The translations under genes were made by a program, and so were the position numbers. Shown here piece after piece: positions 8,379 to 17,159 of a DNA stretch of 59,792 nucleotides (position 1 is the stretch's first letter; every line of letters begins with the position of its first letter). Under the pieces are notes generated by a model. That model was not told where the DNA came from and ran no database searches. It was given only the letters and a program-made list of their open reading frames with translations. Source of the DNA: an uncultured Actinomycetes bacterium (GTDB lineage: Bacteria; Actinomycetota; Acidimicrobiia; Acidimicrobiales; SZUA-35); the NCBI GenBank assembly GCA_902826025.1, contig CADEDH010000019.1, positions 1-59,792 of the forward strand, written 5' to 3'.

Positions 8379-11300
8379 GCGGCTCCACACCCTGGCCGTT
8401 CGACACCGTCCTGATCGCCAACCGGGGCGAGATCGCCGGCCGCATCCAGCGGACGGTGCACGCCCTCGGGTTGCGATCGGTGGCCGTGCACTCCGACGCC
8501 GACCGGGGCGCCCCCCACGTCACGGCGGCCCACGCCGCGGTGCGTCTGGGGCCGGCCCCGGCCGCCGCCAGCTACCTCAGGGTCGACGCCGTGATCGAGG
8601 CCGCCCTGGCCACCGGGGCGGGGGCCGTCCACCCCGGCTACGGGCTGCTGTCGGAGTCGGCCGAGCTGGCCCTGGCCTGCGAGGAGAACGGGATCGCCTT
8701 CGTGGGCCCCACGGCCGAGCAGCTCCGGCTGTTCGGGCTCAAGCACACCGCCCGGGACCTGGCCCGCCAGGCCGGGGTGCCCCTGATCCCCGGCTCGGGG
8801 CTGCTGTCGTCGGCCGAGGAGGCGGTGGCGGCGGCCGATGCCGTGGGCTGGCCGGTGATGCTCAAGGCCACCGCCGGCGGGGGTGGGATCGGCATGCGCC
8901 CCTGCCACGACGCCGACGAGCTGGTGCGGGCCTTCGCCGCCGTGGAGCGCCTGGCGGCCGACAACTTCGGCCAGGGCGGGCTGTTCCTGGAGCGGCTGGT
9001 GGCCCGGGCCCGCCATGTGGAGGTGCAGGTCTTCGGCGACGGCCGGGGTCGGGTGGTGGCCCTGGGGGAGCGGGACTGTTCGGCCCAGCGCCGCAACCAG
9101 AAGATCGTGGAGGAGACCCCGGCGCCCGGGATCAGCCCCGAGCTGCGGGCGCGGCTGGCGGCGTGGGCCGTCGACCTCACGGCCCAGGTGGGCTACCGGT
9201 CGGCCGGCACGGTGGAGCTGGTGGTCGACGCCGACCGTCCCGGGGTCGACGGGGCCTGGTTCCTCGAGGTCAACACCCGGCTCCAGGTTGAGCACGGGGT
9301 GACCGAGGCGGTGTGCGGGATCGACCTGGTGGCCTGGATGCTGCGCCTCGCCGCCGGCGATCCGATGCCCGAGCTCGACGATCCGCCCCGGCCCCGGGGC
9401 GCCGCCATCGAGGCCCGCCTCTACGCCGAGGACCCGGCCGACGGCTTCCGCCCCTGTGCCGGGCTGCTCACCCGGTTCGAGGTGCCGGCCGGTGTCCGGT
9501 GCGACACCTGGGTGGCCGAAGGCACCGAGGTCACCCCGTTCTACGACCCCCTCCTGGCCAAGCTGATCGTGGCCGGCGACGATCGGGAGGGGGCCGTGAC
9601 CGCCCTGGCCGACGCCCTCGACGCCACCCGGGTGGGCGGGATCGAGACCAACCTCCGGTTTCTGTCCGACCTGGTGGCCGACGAACGGTTCCGGGCCGGC
9701 CGGTTCACCACCGCCGATGCGGCCACCGTGGCCCACCGGCCACCGTCGGTGCGGGTGCTGGAGCCGGGCCTGTTCACCACGGTCCAGGACCTGCCGGGCC
9801 GGGTGGGCTACTGGCAGGTGGGGGTGCCGCCCTCGGGCCCCATGGACGGCCGCAGCTTCGCCCTGGTCAACCGCCTGGTGGGTAACCCCGACGGCGCCCC
9901 CGGTCTGGAGATCACGCTCACCGGGCCCACCCTGGCCTTCACCGCCGACACCGTGATCGCCCTGGGCGGGGCCGAGCTGCTGGCCGAGCTCACCCCACCC
10001 GACGGAGTCGGGGCGCCGGTGCCATGGTGGACGGCGGTGGCCGTGCCGGCCGGAGCCCGCCTCACCCTGGGCGCCGCCCCCGGCCCGGGGGCCCGGGCCT
10101 ACCTGGCCGTGGCCGGTGGCTTCGACGTGCCCCTCCACCTGGGCAGCGCCGCCACGTTCGTGCTCGGCGGCTTCGGCGGCCACGGCGGCCGCACCCTGCG
10201 GACCGGCGACGTGCTCCACCTGGCCGGCTCGCCCACCACGGCGGCCCCGCCCGGCGCTGCCCTGGGCCCGGCCGAGCGGCCGGAGCTGACGGCTGACTGG
10301 ACGATCGGGGTGCTGGCCGGACCCCATGGTGCCCCCGACTTCTTCACCCCGGGTGACATCGAGACCCTCTACGCCACGGCGTGGGAGGTCCACTTCAACT
10401 CCGACCGCACCGGGGTCCGGCTGATCGGCCCCGCCCCCGCCTGGGCCCGGCCCGACGGGGGCGAGGCCGGCCTCCACCCGTCGAACATCCACGACAACGC
10501 CTACACCGTCGGCTCGATCGATTTCACCGGCGACATGCCCATCGTGCTCGGCCCCGACGGGCCCAGCCTGGGCGGCTTCGTGTGCCCGGCCACGGTGGCC
10601 AGCGCCGAGCAATGGAAGCTGGGCCAGCTCCGGGCCGGCGACCGGGTCACGTTCGTCCCCGTCACCCACGCCGGCCGGCGGGTCGGCCGCCCCGAGGACC
10701 CGGTGCTGAGCCGCCACCACGGGGCCGACGACCGCCCCGGCGCCGTCTACCGCCGCTCCGGCGATCGGCACCTGCTGGTGGAGTACGGCGACAACGTGCT
10801 TGACCTGGAGCTGCGGCTGCGGGTGAGGGCCCTGATGGAGCGGCTGCAGGCTGAGCCGCCGGCCGGGCTGGGGGAGCTGGTGCCCGGCATCCGGTCCCTC
10901 CAGGTGGGCTTCGACCCCGACCGCACCAGCCCCGACCGGCTGGTGGGCGCACTGCGGGAGGCCGAGGAAGGGCTGGGCGGGGTCGACGACCTGGAGCGGC
11001 CGAGCCGGATCGTCCACCTCCCGTTGTCATGGGATGATCCCGCCACCCGTCTGGCCACCGAGAAGTACATGAACACCGTGCGACCCGACGCCCCGTGGTG
11101 CCCGTGGAACCTGGAGTTCATCCGCCGGGTCAACGGGCTCGACTCGGTGGACGACGTCCACCGGATCGTGTTCGACGCCAGCTACCTGGTGCTGGGCCTG
11201 GGCGACGTCTACCTGGGGGCGCCGGTGGCCACCCCGGTGGACCCCCGCCACCGGCTGGTGACCACCAAGTACAACCCGGCCCGCACGTGGACGGCGGAGA

Positions 11301-11956
11301 ACTCGGTGGGCATCGGCGGGGCCTATCTGTGCATCTACGGCATGGAGGGCCCGGGGGGCTACCAGTTCGTGGGCCGTACCACACAGGTGTGGAGCCGGTG
11401 GCGCCACGGCGAACCGGGGTCGGCTTTCGAGCGGCCGTGGCTGCTGCGGTTCTTCGACCAGATCCGCTGGTACCCGGTGGAGGCCGACGAGCTGCTCGAT
11501 CTGCGGGCCGACGTGGCCGCCGGCCGTTTCCCCTTCCGGATCACCGAGACGACGTTCAAGCTGGCCGACTACCGGGCCCTCCTGGCCGGGGCGGCCGACG
11601 GGATCACCAGGTTCACCGCCACCCGCGACGCTGCCTTCGCCGCCGAGCGCCGCCGTTGGGCCGAGGCCGGCCTGGAGCTGCCCACGGTCGACATGGGCCC
11701 GGTACCCATCGCCGAGGAGGCGCCGGTGCCACCAGGCCATCTGGGGGTGACGGTGGCCCTGGCCGGCATGGTGTGGCGGTGCCCGGTGGCCCCCGGCGAC
11801 CGGGTGGCGGTCGGGGAGACCGTGCTGGTGGTGGAGTCGATGAAGATGGAGAGCGAGGTCCGGGCCGGTGTCGACGGGGTGGTGACCGAGGTCCGCTGCC
11901 GCGAGGGCACCCCGGTGCAGGCCGGTCAGGTGGTGGTGGTGCTGGAGCCGGTCTGA
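8375..11956 (+). CDS. biotin-dependent urea/guanidine carboxylase
   Basis: Single-chain carboxylase of 1193 residues, the normal length for urea carboxylase. In order: biotin carboxylase domain (about 8-445; V-L-I-A-N-R-G-E-I-A near the start, glycine-rich loop A-T-A-G-G-G-G-I-G-M, then E-V-N-T-R-L-Q-V-E-H); allophanate-hydrolase-subunit-2-like carboxyltransferase half (from about 459, L-E-P-G-L-F-T-T-V-Q-D); subunit-1-like half (from about 789, G-D-R-H-L-L-V-E-Y-G-D); biotinyl domain with V-E-S-M-K-M-E-S and biotinylated lysine K1157. GTG 8375 overlaps the UAAP2 stop. Enzymes encoded with UAAP1/UAAP2 and a NitT-type importer have been found to prefer guanidine over urea, so guanidine is the more likely substrate here. 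No allophanate hydrolase gene is adjacent. Confidence 0.93.
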   Translation: MSGSTPWPFDTVLIANRGEIAGRIQRTVHALGLRSVAVHSDADRGAPHVTAAHAAVRLGPAPAAASYLRVDAVIEAALATGAGAVHPGYGLLSESAELALACEENGIAFVGPTAEQLRLFGLKHTARDLARQAGVPLIPGSGLLSSAEEAVAAADAVGWPVMLKATAGGGGIGMRPCHDADELVRAFAAVERLAADNFGQGGLFLERLVARARHVEVQVFGDGRGRVVALGERDCSAQRRNQKIVEETPAPGISPELRARLAAWAVDLTAQVGYRSAGTVELVVDADRPGVDGAWFLEVNTRLQVEHGVTEAVCGIDLVAWMLRLAAGDPMPELDDPPRPRGAAIEARLYAEDPADGFRPCAGLLTRFEVPAGVRCDTWVAEGTEVTPFYDPLLAKLIVAGDDREGAVTALADALDATRVGGIETNLRFLSDLVADERFRAGRFTTADAATVAHRPPSVRVLEPGLFTTVQDLPGRVGYWQVGVPPSGPMDGRSFALVNRLVGNPDGAPGLEITLTGPTLAFTADTVIALGGAELLAELTPPDGVGAPVPWWTAVAVPAGARLTLGAAPGPGARAYLAVAGGFDVPLHLGSAATFVLGGFGGHGGRTLRTGDVLHLAGSPTTAAPPGAALGPAERPELTADWTIGVLAGPHGAPDFFTPGDIETLYATAWEVHFNSDRTGVRLIGPAPAWARPDGGEAGLHPSNIHDNAYTVGSIDFTGDMPIVLGPDGPSLGGFVCPATVASAEQWKLGQLRAGDRVTFVPVTHAGRRVGRPEDPVLSRHHGADDRPGAVYRRSGDRHLLVEYGDNVLDLELRLRVRALMERLQAEPPAGLGELVPGIRSLQVGFDPDRTSPDRLVGALREAEEGLGGVDDLERPSRIVHLPLSWDDPATRLATEKYMNTVRPDAPWCPWNLEFIRRVNGLDSVDDVHRIVFDASYLVLGLGDVYLGAPVATPVDPRHRLVTTKYNPARTWTAENSVGIGGAYLCIYGMEGPGGYQFVGRTTQVWSRWRHGEPGSAFERPWLLRFFDQIRWYPVEADELLDLRADVAAGRFPFRITETTFKLADYRALLAGAADGITRFTATRDAAFAAERRRWAEAGLELPTVDMGPVPIAEEAPVPPGHLGVTVALAGMVWRCPVAPGDRVAVGETVLVVESMKMESEVRAGVDGVVTEVRCREGTPVQAGQVVVVLEPV

Positions 11957-12579
11957 GGCGGGCCCGCGGTAACGGCGAAGCGGGAGGCCAGGGTGGCGGC
12001 GTCGGTGAGGAAGTCGAGCAGGCGATCGACCCCGGTTTCGGGATCGAGGTCGGCCACCAGCTCGATGCCCACGAACAGCGAGGCGATAGTAATGGCTGCC
12101 TCCCGGCTGGGGATCAGGGCCCCCAACGGGGTGGTGGCCAGGGCCCGGGCCACCGCCGCCTGCACCAGGTCGATCCAGGGGGCGAAGGCACCCTGGAGGT
12201 CGGTGTACAGCTCCGGGGTGGTGGTGGCCCCGGCCATCAGCTGGGCCAGCACCTTGAGCGACCCCATCTCCCGTTCCAGTGTGTGGAGCTCCCGGGCCAC
12301 CGCCACCAGTTCGGGCAGGGTGGCGACGTCGGCCAGCCGGTCGGCGTACCGGGCGGCCCGGCGTTCGCTGTCGAGCCGGGCCGCCGCTGTCACCAGACCC
12401 TCGTAGCTGCCGAAGTGGTAGAAAATCAGGGCCTGGTTGACCCCGGCCCGGCGGGCGATGGCCCGGGTCGACGCCTTGGCCAGCCCGAGCTCGGCCAGGG
12501 TGGACAGTGTCGCCTCGAGGAGGCGGTTTCGGGTCTCCTCGCCGGCAGCGTTGGCGGCGGGGCGGGTGGTGCGTGCCAT
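11926..12579 (-). CDS. TetR/AcrR-family transcriptional regulator
   Basis: 217-residue regulator starting M-A-R-T-T-R-P-A-A-N. The helix-turn-helix runs L-L-E-A-T-L-S-T-L-A-E-L-G, then R-A-I-A-R-R-A-G-V-N-Q-A-L-I-F-Y-H-F-G-S at about residues 20-65. ATG 12579 was chosen because the longer upstream frame is low-complexity. It converges on the carboxylase gene and overlaps its 3' end by 31 bp. It is separate from the TetR of the importer arm and may instead govern the redox genes upstream on its own strand. Ligand and targets are unknown. Confidence 0.87.
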   Translation of the reverse strand: MARTTRPAANAAGEETRNRLLEATLSTLAELGLAKASTRAIARRAGVNQALIFYHFGSYEGLVTAAARLDSERRAARYADRLADVATLPELVAVARELHTLEREMGSLKVLAQLMAGATTTPELYTDLQGAFAPWIDLVQAAVARALATTPLGALIPSREAAITIASLFVGIELVADLDPETGVDRLLDFLTDAATLASRFAVTAGPPQTGSSTTTT

Positions 12580-12649
12580 CGGCCCCAGTATGTGCCGCCC
12601 GGGCCCGCTCGTCCCGCACCCGGGCGGCTCGCACTCGGATGGCCGACCC

Positions 12650-13084
12650 TCAGGCGGCACAGCCGCACGAGTCGCAGCTCACCGTTTGGTACCCGTCGCC
12701 GGTCTCGGGCCGGTGGCGGCGGCTCGACACCTGGTGGAAGAAGCTGCGGGCCAGGGGCCGGAGCAGGGGGTGACGCATGGTCAGGGCCAGGGCCCGGTAG
12801 GGCCGGGTGGCCCACAGGGCCACCACGAAAGCATCGGGCCCCACCCAAGCCCGGCCCGTATCGTCGATCACCGCCAGCTCCTCGGCCAGCCACGGGTGGC
12901 GGCCGTAGCGGAGGCGGGCGTCGTCGGACCCGGCGGCCAGGAACCGCAGTGGCACGTGGGCGGGCTGTTCGGCCAGCCACAGCCGGCACCGCCGGCAAAA
13001 GGCGCAGCGCTCGTCGTAGACGATGGTGAGCCCGCCGCCGCCCATCACAGCCGCGTTCACGGCCCCGTTCACGGGCCCGTTCAC
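12650..13084 (-). CDS. DCC family thiol-disulfide oxidoreductase (DUF393)
   Basis: Small thioredoxin-like protein, 144 residues, of the DCC (DUF393/YuxK) family. The defining D-x-x-C-x-x-C appears as D-E-R-C-A-F-C, cysteines at 27 and 30 with another at 33 (numbered from GTG 13084). An A-V-I-D-D-T-G segment near residue 70 and a C-rich tail (C-D-S-C-G-C) follow. GTG 13084 overlaps the preceding gene's stop (GTGA), suggesting coupling. ATG 13045 is the alternative and would remove a 13-residue V-N-G/A repeat leader. The neighbouring membrane protein is a plausible partner. Biological substrate unknown. Confidence 0.82.
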   Translation of the reverse strand: MNGPVNGAVNAAVMGGGGLTIVYDERCAFCRRCRLWLAEQPAHVPLRFLAAGSDDARLRYGRHPWLAEELAVIDDTGRAWVGPDAFVVALWATRPYRALALTMRHPLLRPLARSFFHQVSSRRHRPETGDGYQTVSCDSCGCAA

Positions 13085-13545
13085 GGGGCCGGCAGGATCG
13101 GGGCCGGCACGGTCGGCGCCGTGGCCACCCGGTGGGCCGGCGGCATGGGGGCCGGGGGCGGGGGCGCCACCAGGTCGCCCGGGGGCAGCGGGGGCACCAG
13201 GTTGGACCGGCTGTGGGCCCGGATGCGGTTGAACACCAGCAGGTTCACGAAGTGGACCACGGCCAGGCTCACCAGCAGTACGCCGAGGTAGGTGCTCAGG
13301 GCATCCACCGCCTCAGTGGAGGTGTCGACCGACGAGTCCAGGTGGAACAGCCACAGGGCGTAGCCCAGGTTCAGCATGAAGAAGCCGGTGACCAGGAGCC
13401 GGTTCACGGCCGAGGCGAGCTCGGGCCGGCCGTCGAAGGTGTCGGTCAGGAACACCGCCCCGTTGGCGAACAAGGTGCGGGCCAACAAGATCGTGATGGC
13501 CAGCGCCGAGGCGATGTAGACGGCGTAGTACGGGATCAGATTCAC
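13081..13545 (-). CDS. small membrane protein, unknown function
   Basis: 154-residue protein with about three hydrophobic segments: near residues 5-25 (I-P-Y-Y-A-V-Y-I-A-S-A-L), 50-70 (F-F-M-L-N-L-G-Y-A-L-W-L-F) and 85-105 (V-L-L-V-S-L-A-V-V-H-F-V). A Pro/Ala-rich cytoplasmic or periplasmic tail follows. I do not recognise a named family. GTG 13545 is preferred because AAGGAG sits about 8 bases upstream, whereas ATG 13578 has no ribosome site and falls inside an AT-rich promoter-like stretch. It is translationally coupled to the DCC redox gene, so a joint membrane-redox role is plausible. Confidence 0.7.
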   Translation of the reverse strand: MNLIPYYAVYIASALAITILLARTLFANGAVFLTDTFDGRPELASAVNRLLVTGFFMLNLGYALWLFHLDSSVDTSTEAVDALSTYLGVLLVSLAVVHFVNLLVFNRIRAHSRSNLVPPLPPGDLVAPPPPAPMPPAHRVATAPTVPAPILPAP

Positions 13546-13569
13546 GGGGCCTCTCCTTGGCTCGTTGTT

Positions 13570-13600
13570 CTTGATCATATGAATAAATCATTCGATCAAG
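13570..13600 (-). promoter_or_regulatory. AT-rich promoter/operator candidate for the membrane protein-DCC pair
   Basis: Striking AT-rich island in GC-rich surroundings. Arms CTTGATC (13570-13576) and GATCAAG (13594-13600) enclose a nested GAAT/ATTC pair. Read on the minus strand it contains TATGAT, a good -10 hexamer, 17 bases after TTCTTG. It lies about 30 bp before the chosen GTG start, so it probably holds the promoter and perhaps an operator. Confidence 0.4.
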
Positions 13601-13623
13601 AAAAGCAAGCCACCCCGTGATGG

Positions 13624-15024
13624 TCAGGCCAGAACCGCTCCGGGCTCCACGGTGGCGTCGGCCAGGTCCCGGGGCGGGAGCACGCCCCGCAGGGCCAGGG
13701 GCCACGCCGTCTGGAGGTCGGGATCGACGATGACGATGCGGTTGTTGCCGGTGTCGGCTACCGCCAGGTGGCCGTCGGGCAGGGCGCACACACCCATCGG
13801 GCGGCTGAGGCCGGACAGGCCCAGCGTCCTCAGCCGGCGGCCGGCCAGCCGGCGCAGGCGGTTGTTGCCGGTGTCGGCCACCACCAGCGACCCGTCGTCG
13901 AGCACGGCCATGTCGCTCGGGCGCTGGAGCAGGGCCTTGTGGGCCGGGCCGTCCTGGAGCCCGGGACGGGCCATCTCGCTGCCCGTGATCGTGGCCACCT
14001 TGCCGTTGTCGGTGAGCAGCCGGAGGTTGTTGCTGCCGGCGTCGCAGAACACCAGCCCGGCCTCGGTGCGGGCCAGTCCGGTGGGTTGGGCCAGGTCGGC
14101 CTGGCCCGAGGGGCCGTCGGCGGTGCCGGTGAGGCCGGAGCCGGCGATGCAGCCCATGCGGATGTTGTGGGGGCCGCCGTTGATCAGGCGGTAGAGCTTG
14201 TCGGCCCCGCTGTCGGCCACCACCACGCTGCCGTCGGCGTCGATGGCCACGCTGGTGGGGCACACCAGATCGGCGGCCAGGAGTTGGCGGGTGCGGCTGC
14301 GCAGATCGAGGAAGCTGACCGTGCCCTCCAGGGGCTCGACCACGTAGACACCGTCGGCGTCGTCGACGGCCACGGCCTGGGGGTGGCCCAGGCCGTCGAT
14401 CTCGGCTGCCGCCGTAGCCTGGCGCCGGTCGGCGCTCAGCTCGAAGATCAGCAGGCGACGGTGCCCGAAGTCGGCCACCACCAGCTCACCCCCCGTCATC
14501 AGGGTGACCGCGGTGGGGAAGGCCAGGTCGCCCTCGGGGAGGGGGAGAGGGGCGGAGGCCGGGGGGGCCGGGATCTCGGACCGCTCCCGGGGCAGTGAGC
14601 CCAGGGCCAGGGCCACCGTCTCGGCCAGCAGGCCGGCGTCGCCGATGCCGTGGTGGGCACCTAGCACCTTGCCTCGGGCGTCGAGCACGAAGGTGGCGGG
14701 CCAGCCCTCGGGGTTGTAGCGGTCCCAGGTGAGCCGGTCGGGGTCGTGCAGCACGGGCACGTCCACCTGGTACTGGGCCAGCACCGAGCGGAGGTGGCCA
14801 CCGTTGCGCTCGAAGGGGCGGCGGGGGGAGTGGACGCCGATCACGGTCACCGGCCCCCGGGCGGCCCCGGCCACGGCCGTGACCTCCCGCAGTCGTAGGA
14901 GCGACGCTTCGCAGCCGGCGGAGAAGAACACCAACAGCACCACGCTTCCCCGCAGCTCGTCGAGCCGCACCGGGGCGCTCGTCACCCATTCGTCGCCGTC
15001 GAGTCCAGGAGCAAGGGAAGCCAC
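13624..15024 (-). CDS. thioredoxin-like domain fused to NHL repeats
   Basis: 466-residue protein with an N-terminal thioredoxin/AhpC-TSA-like domain (about 1-150) and a C-terminal NHL beta-propeller (about 165-460). Repeated blades include L-V-V-A-D-F-G-H-R-R-L, V-V-V-A-D-S-G-A-D-K-L, and two near-identical V-A-D-T-G-N-N-R segments. The layout matches the NHLRC2-like family. Where the redox motif should be, the sequence is S-A-G-C-E-A-S (C38, S41), so the resolving cysteine is absent and disulfide exchange would be limited to a single thiol. GTG 15024 has GAAAGGG upstream. There is no clear signal peptide, so it is probably cytoplasmic. The next gene on the right is divergent. Confidence 0.85.
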   Translation of the reverse strand: MASLAPGLDGDEWVTSAPVRLDELRGSVVLLVFFSAGCEASLLRLREVTAVAGAARGPVTVIGVHSPRRPFERNGGHLRSVLAQYQVDVPVLHDPDRLTWDRYNPEGWPATFVLDARGKVLGAHHGIGDAGLLAETVALALGSLPRERSEIPAPPASAPLPLPEGDLAFPTAVTLMTGGELVVADFGHRRLLIFELSADRRQATAAAEIDGLGHPQAVAVDDADGVYVVEPLEGTVSFLDLRSRTRQLLAADLVCPTSVAIDADGSVVVADSGADKLYRLINGGPHNIRMGCIAGSGLTGTADGPSGQADLAQPTGLARTEAGLVFCDAGSNNLRLLTDNGKVATITGSEMARPGLQDGPAHKALLQRPSDMAVLDDGSLVVADTGNNRLRRLAGRRLRTLGLSGLSRPMGVCALPDGHLAVADTGNNRIVIVDPDLQTAWPLALRGVLPPRDLADATVEPGAVLA

Positions 15025-15141
15025 GTTGCCCTTTCGGCCCGTCCGGCCCGGGCCTTAGGGCCTGTTTGTGGGTACATGGCTCACAGGGGTGGTTTGGCTC
15101 TAGTCTGAGCGCGCGTACGTCATCCCAGGGAGGCTGTGGCA

Positions 15142-16677
15142 ATGAAGGTCCCGTTGACGATCAACGATTTTCTCGACCGCGCGATCGCCGTGTACCCCGA
15201 TCGGGTGGCGATCGTCGACGAGCCGAGCCAGGTGGCCCCGCCCCTGGGCGACATCACGTACGGCCGACTGGGTGACATCCGCCGCCAGATGGGCGTGGCC
15301 ATGGACCAGATGGGCCTGCCCATGGGGTCCCGGGTGGCCATGGTGTCGCACAACTCGGCCCGGCTGCTCACCTCCTTCTTCGGGGTCAGCGGCAACGGCC
15401 GGGTGTTCGTGCCGATCAACTTCCGGCTCAGCGCCGACGAGGTGGAGTACATCGTGGGCCACTCCGGGGCCGACGCCCTGCTGATCGACCCCGAGCTGGA
15501 GGGCGACCTGGCCGACGTCAAGTGCGCCCGGCGCTGGATCATGGGCCCGGAGTCCGACGCCGACTGGTACGGCAAGGCGGGCACGCCGGCGCCCTGGACC
15601 CCGGATGAAGACGCCACCGCCTCCATCAACTACACCTCGGGCACCACGGCCCGACCCAAGGGCGTGGAGCAGACCCACCGGGCCCGGTGGACCAACGCCG
15701 CCGTGTTCGGCTGGCTGGCCGGGGTGACCGACCGCGACGTCTACATGCACACCCTGCCCATGTTCCACTGCGACGGCTGGGGCATGCTCTACACCGTCAC
15801 CGCCATGGGCGTGAAGCACGTGGTGCTGCGCAAGGTCGACGGCACCGAGATCCTCAACCGGGTGCGGGACCACGGGGTCACCCTGATGTGCGGCGCCCCG
15901 GCCGTGGTGGCCGCCGTGCTCGACGCCGCCGAGACCTGGGAGGGAGAGATCCCGGGTCGGGACAAGGTGCGCATGGTGGTGGCCGGCGCCCCGCCCCCCA
16001 CCCGCACCATCGAGCGGATGGAGACCGAGCTGGGCTGGGAGTTCATCCAGATCTACGGCCTCACCGAGACCGCCCCGCTGCTCACCTTCAACCGGAAGCG
16101 CCAGGAGTGGGACGACCTCACCCCGGCCGAGCGGGCCAAGAAGCTGGGCCGGGCCGGCGCCCCGGTGGTGGGCATCACGATGACCACCACCGACGACGGC
16201 GAGCTGCTGGCCCGGGGCAACCATGTGCTCAAGGGCTACTGGGACAACCCCGACGCCTCGGCCGAGGCGCTCGAGGGGGGCTGGTTCCACACCGGCGACG
16301 GCGGCCACCTCGACGAGGAGGGCTACTACTCGATCACCGACCGCAAGAAGGACGTGATCATCTCCGGCGGCGAGAACGTGTCGTCGATCGAGGTGGAGGA
16401 CGTGCTGTTCAGCCACCCGGCGGTGGCCGAGGTGGCCGTGATCGGGGTCCCCCACGAGAAGTGGGGCGAGACGGTGAAGGCTCTGGTGGTGTTGTCCCCC
16501 GGGGCGGCGGCCACCGAGCGGGAGCTGATCGACTACACCCGGGAGAAGCTGGCCCACTACAAGTGCCCCACCTCGATCGAGGTGCGCGACGCGCTCGACC
16601 GCACGTCCACCGGCAAGCTCCAGAAGTACAAGCTGCGGGCCCCGTACTGGGCCGGTCGCGAGAAGCTGGTCAACTGA
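15142..16677 (+). CDS. acyl-CoA synthetase (AMP-forming, ANL superfamily)
   Basis: 511-residue acyl/aryl-CoA ligase activating a carboxylic acid through an acyl-adenylate. Visible motifs: Y-T-S-G-T-T-A-R-P-K-G-V (A3, P-loop-like) near residue 165, Y-G-L-T-E (A5) near 305, W-F-H-T-G-D (A7) near 385, G-G-E-N-V-S-S (A8) near 410, and the C-terminal catalytic lysine in S-T-G-K-L-Q-K. ATG 15142 is chosen over GTG 15136 because GGGAGG ends 8 bases before the ATG. The overall pattern is of medium/long-chain or aromatic acid ligases; exact substrate unknown. The next gene overlaps its stop. Confidence 0.92.
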   Translation: MKVPLTINDFLDRAIAVYPDRVAIVDEPSQVAPPLGDITYGRLGDIRRQMGVAMDQMGLPMGSRVAMVSHNSARLLTSFFGVSGNGRVFVPINFRLSADEVEYIVGHSGADALLIDPELEGDLADVKCARRWIMGPESDADWYGKAGTPAPWTPDEDATASINYTSGTTARPKGVEQTHRARWTNAAVFGWLAGVTDRDVYMHTLPMFHCDGWGMLYTVTAMGVKHVVLRKVDGTEILNRVRDHGVTLMCGAPAVVAAVLDAAETWEGEIPGRDKVRMVVAGAPPPTRTIERMETELGWEFIQIYGLTETAPLLTFNRKRQEWDDLTPAERAKKLGRAGAPVVGITMTTTDDGELLARGNHVLKGYWDNPDASAEALEGGWFHTGDGGHLDEEGYYSITDRKKDVIISGGENVSSIEVEDVLFSHPAVAEVAVIGVPHEKWGETVKALVVLSPGAAATERELIDYTREKLAHYKCPTSIEVRDALDRTSTGKLQKYKLRAPYWAGREKLVN

Positions 16678-17159
16678 CGGCTGGCCTACCGGGCCCGACC
16701 GCCGCCGCTCTGGCGGCGGTGGTGCTGCTCGTCGCGCCCGGCTGCGGGGGCGGCGCCGGCGGCGGGTTCAGTCGCGACGACGCCGTGGCTCGGGTCCGCC
16801 AGGACAACCCCGACATCACCACCGAACAGGCCGGCTGCGTGGCCGACCGCCTGGTCGAGCGGTTCGGGCTCGATGAGCTGGGCACGTTGGCCGCCGCCGA
16901 TCCGCCCGACGCCGATCTGCAGGAAGCCGAGTACACCGACGCTTTCCGCTGTGGGGTGACCGGTGACGTCCGCCAGGAGATTGTCGGCCTGCTCACCGAC
17001 AACGCCGTCCCGGCCGACCAGGCCGGCTGTGTGGCCGACGAGCTCGTGCCCGGCCTCACCGACGCCGACATCGACGTGATCGTGTCGGGCGAGATCACCG
17101 AATCCTTCACTCAGAAGTTCGACACCGCCATGCGAGATTGTGGAGCCGCACCATCATGA
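16674..17159 (+). CDS. putative lipoprotein with duplicated cysteine motif
   Basis: About 161 residues. A hydrophobic stretch A-A-L-A-A-V-V-L-L-V-A-P-G-C ends in a lipobox-like cysteine, followed by a Gly-rich linker. The rest contains two copies of a short motif, E-Q-A-G-C-V-A-D-R-L-V and D-Q-A-G-C-V-A-D-E-L-V, plus two more cysteines, suggesting an internal duplication with disulfides. The start is unclear: no ATG, GTG or TTG lies in a sensible place. CTG 16674 overlaps the preceding stop as CTGA, mimicking the ATGA couplings seen elsewhere, and is my tentative start; it lacks the usual basic n-region. The stop overlaps the next gene's ATG. Function unknown. Confidence 0.62.
   Translation: MTAGLPGPTAAALAAVVLLVAPGCGGGAGGGFSRDDAVARVRQDNPDITTEQAGCVADRLVERFGLDELGTLAAADPPDADLQEAEYTDAFRCGVTGDVRQEIVGLLTDNAVPADQAGCVADELVPGLTDADIDVIVSGEITESFTQKFDTAMRDCGAAPS

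Noticed and set aside
8084..11017. 977-residue open frame antisense to the carboxylase
   Set aside because: Long antisense frames are a by-product of high GC; it is rich in Gly/His/Arg/Pro and has no recognisable domain, while the sense frame is a complete carboxylase.
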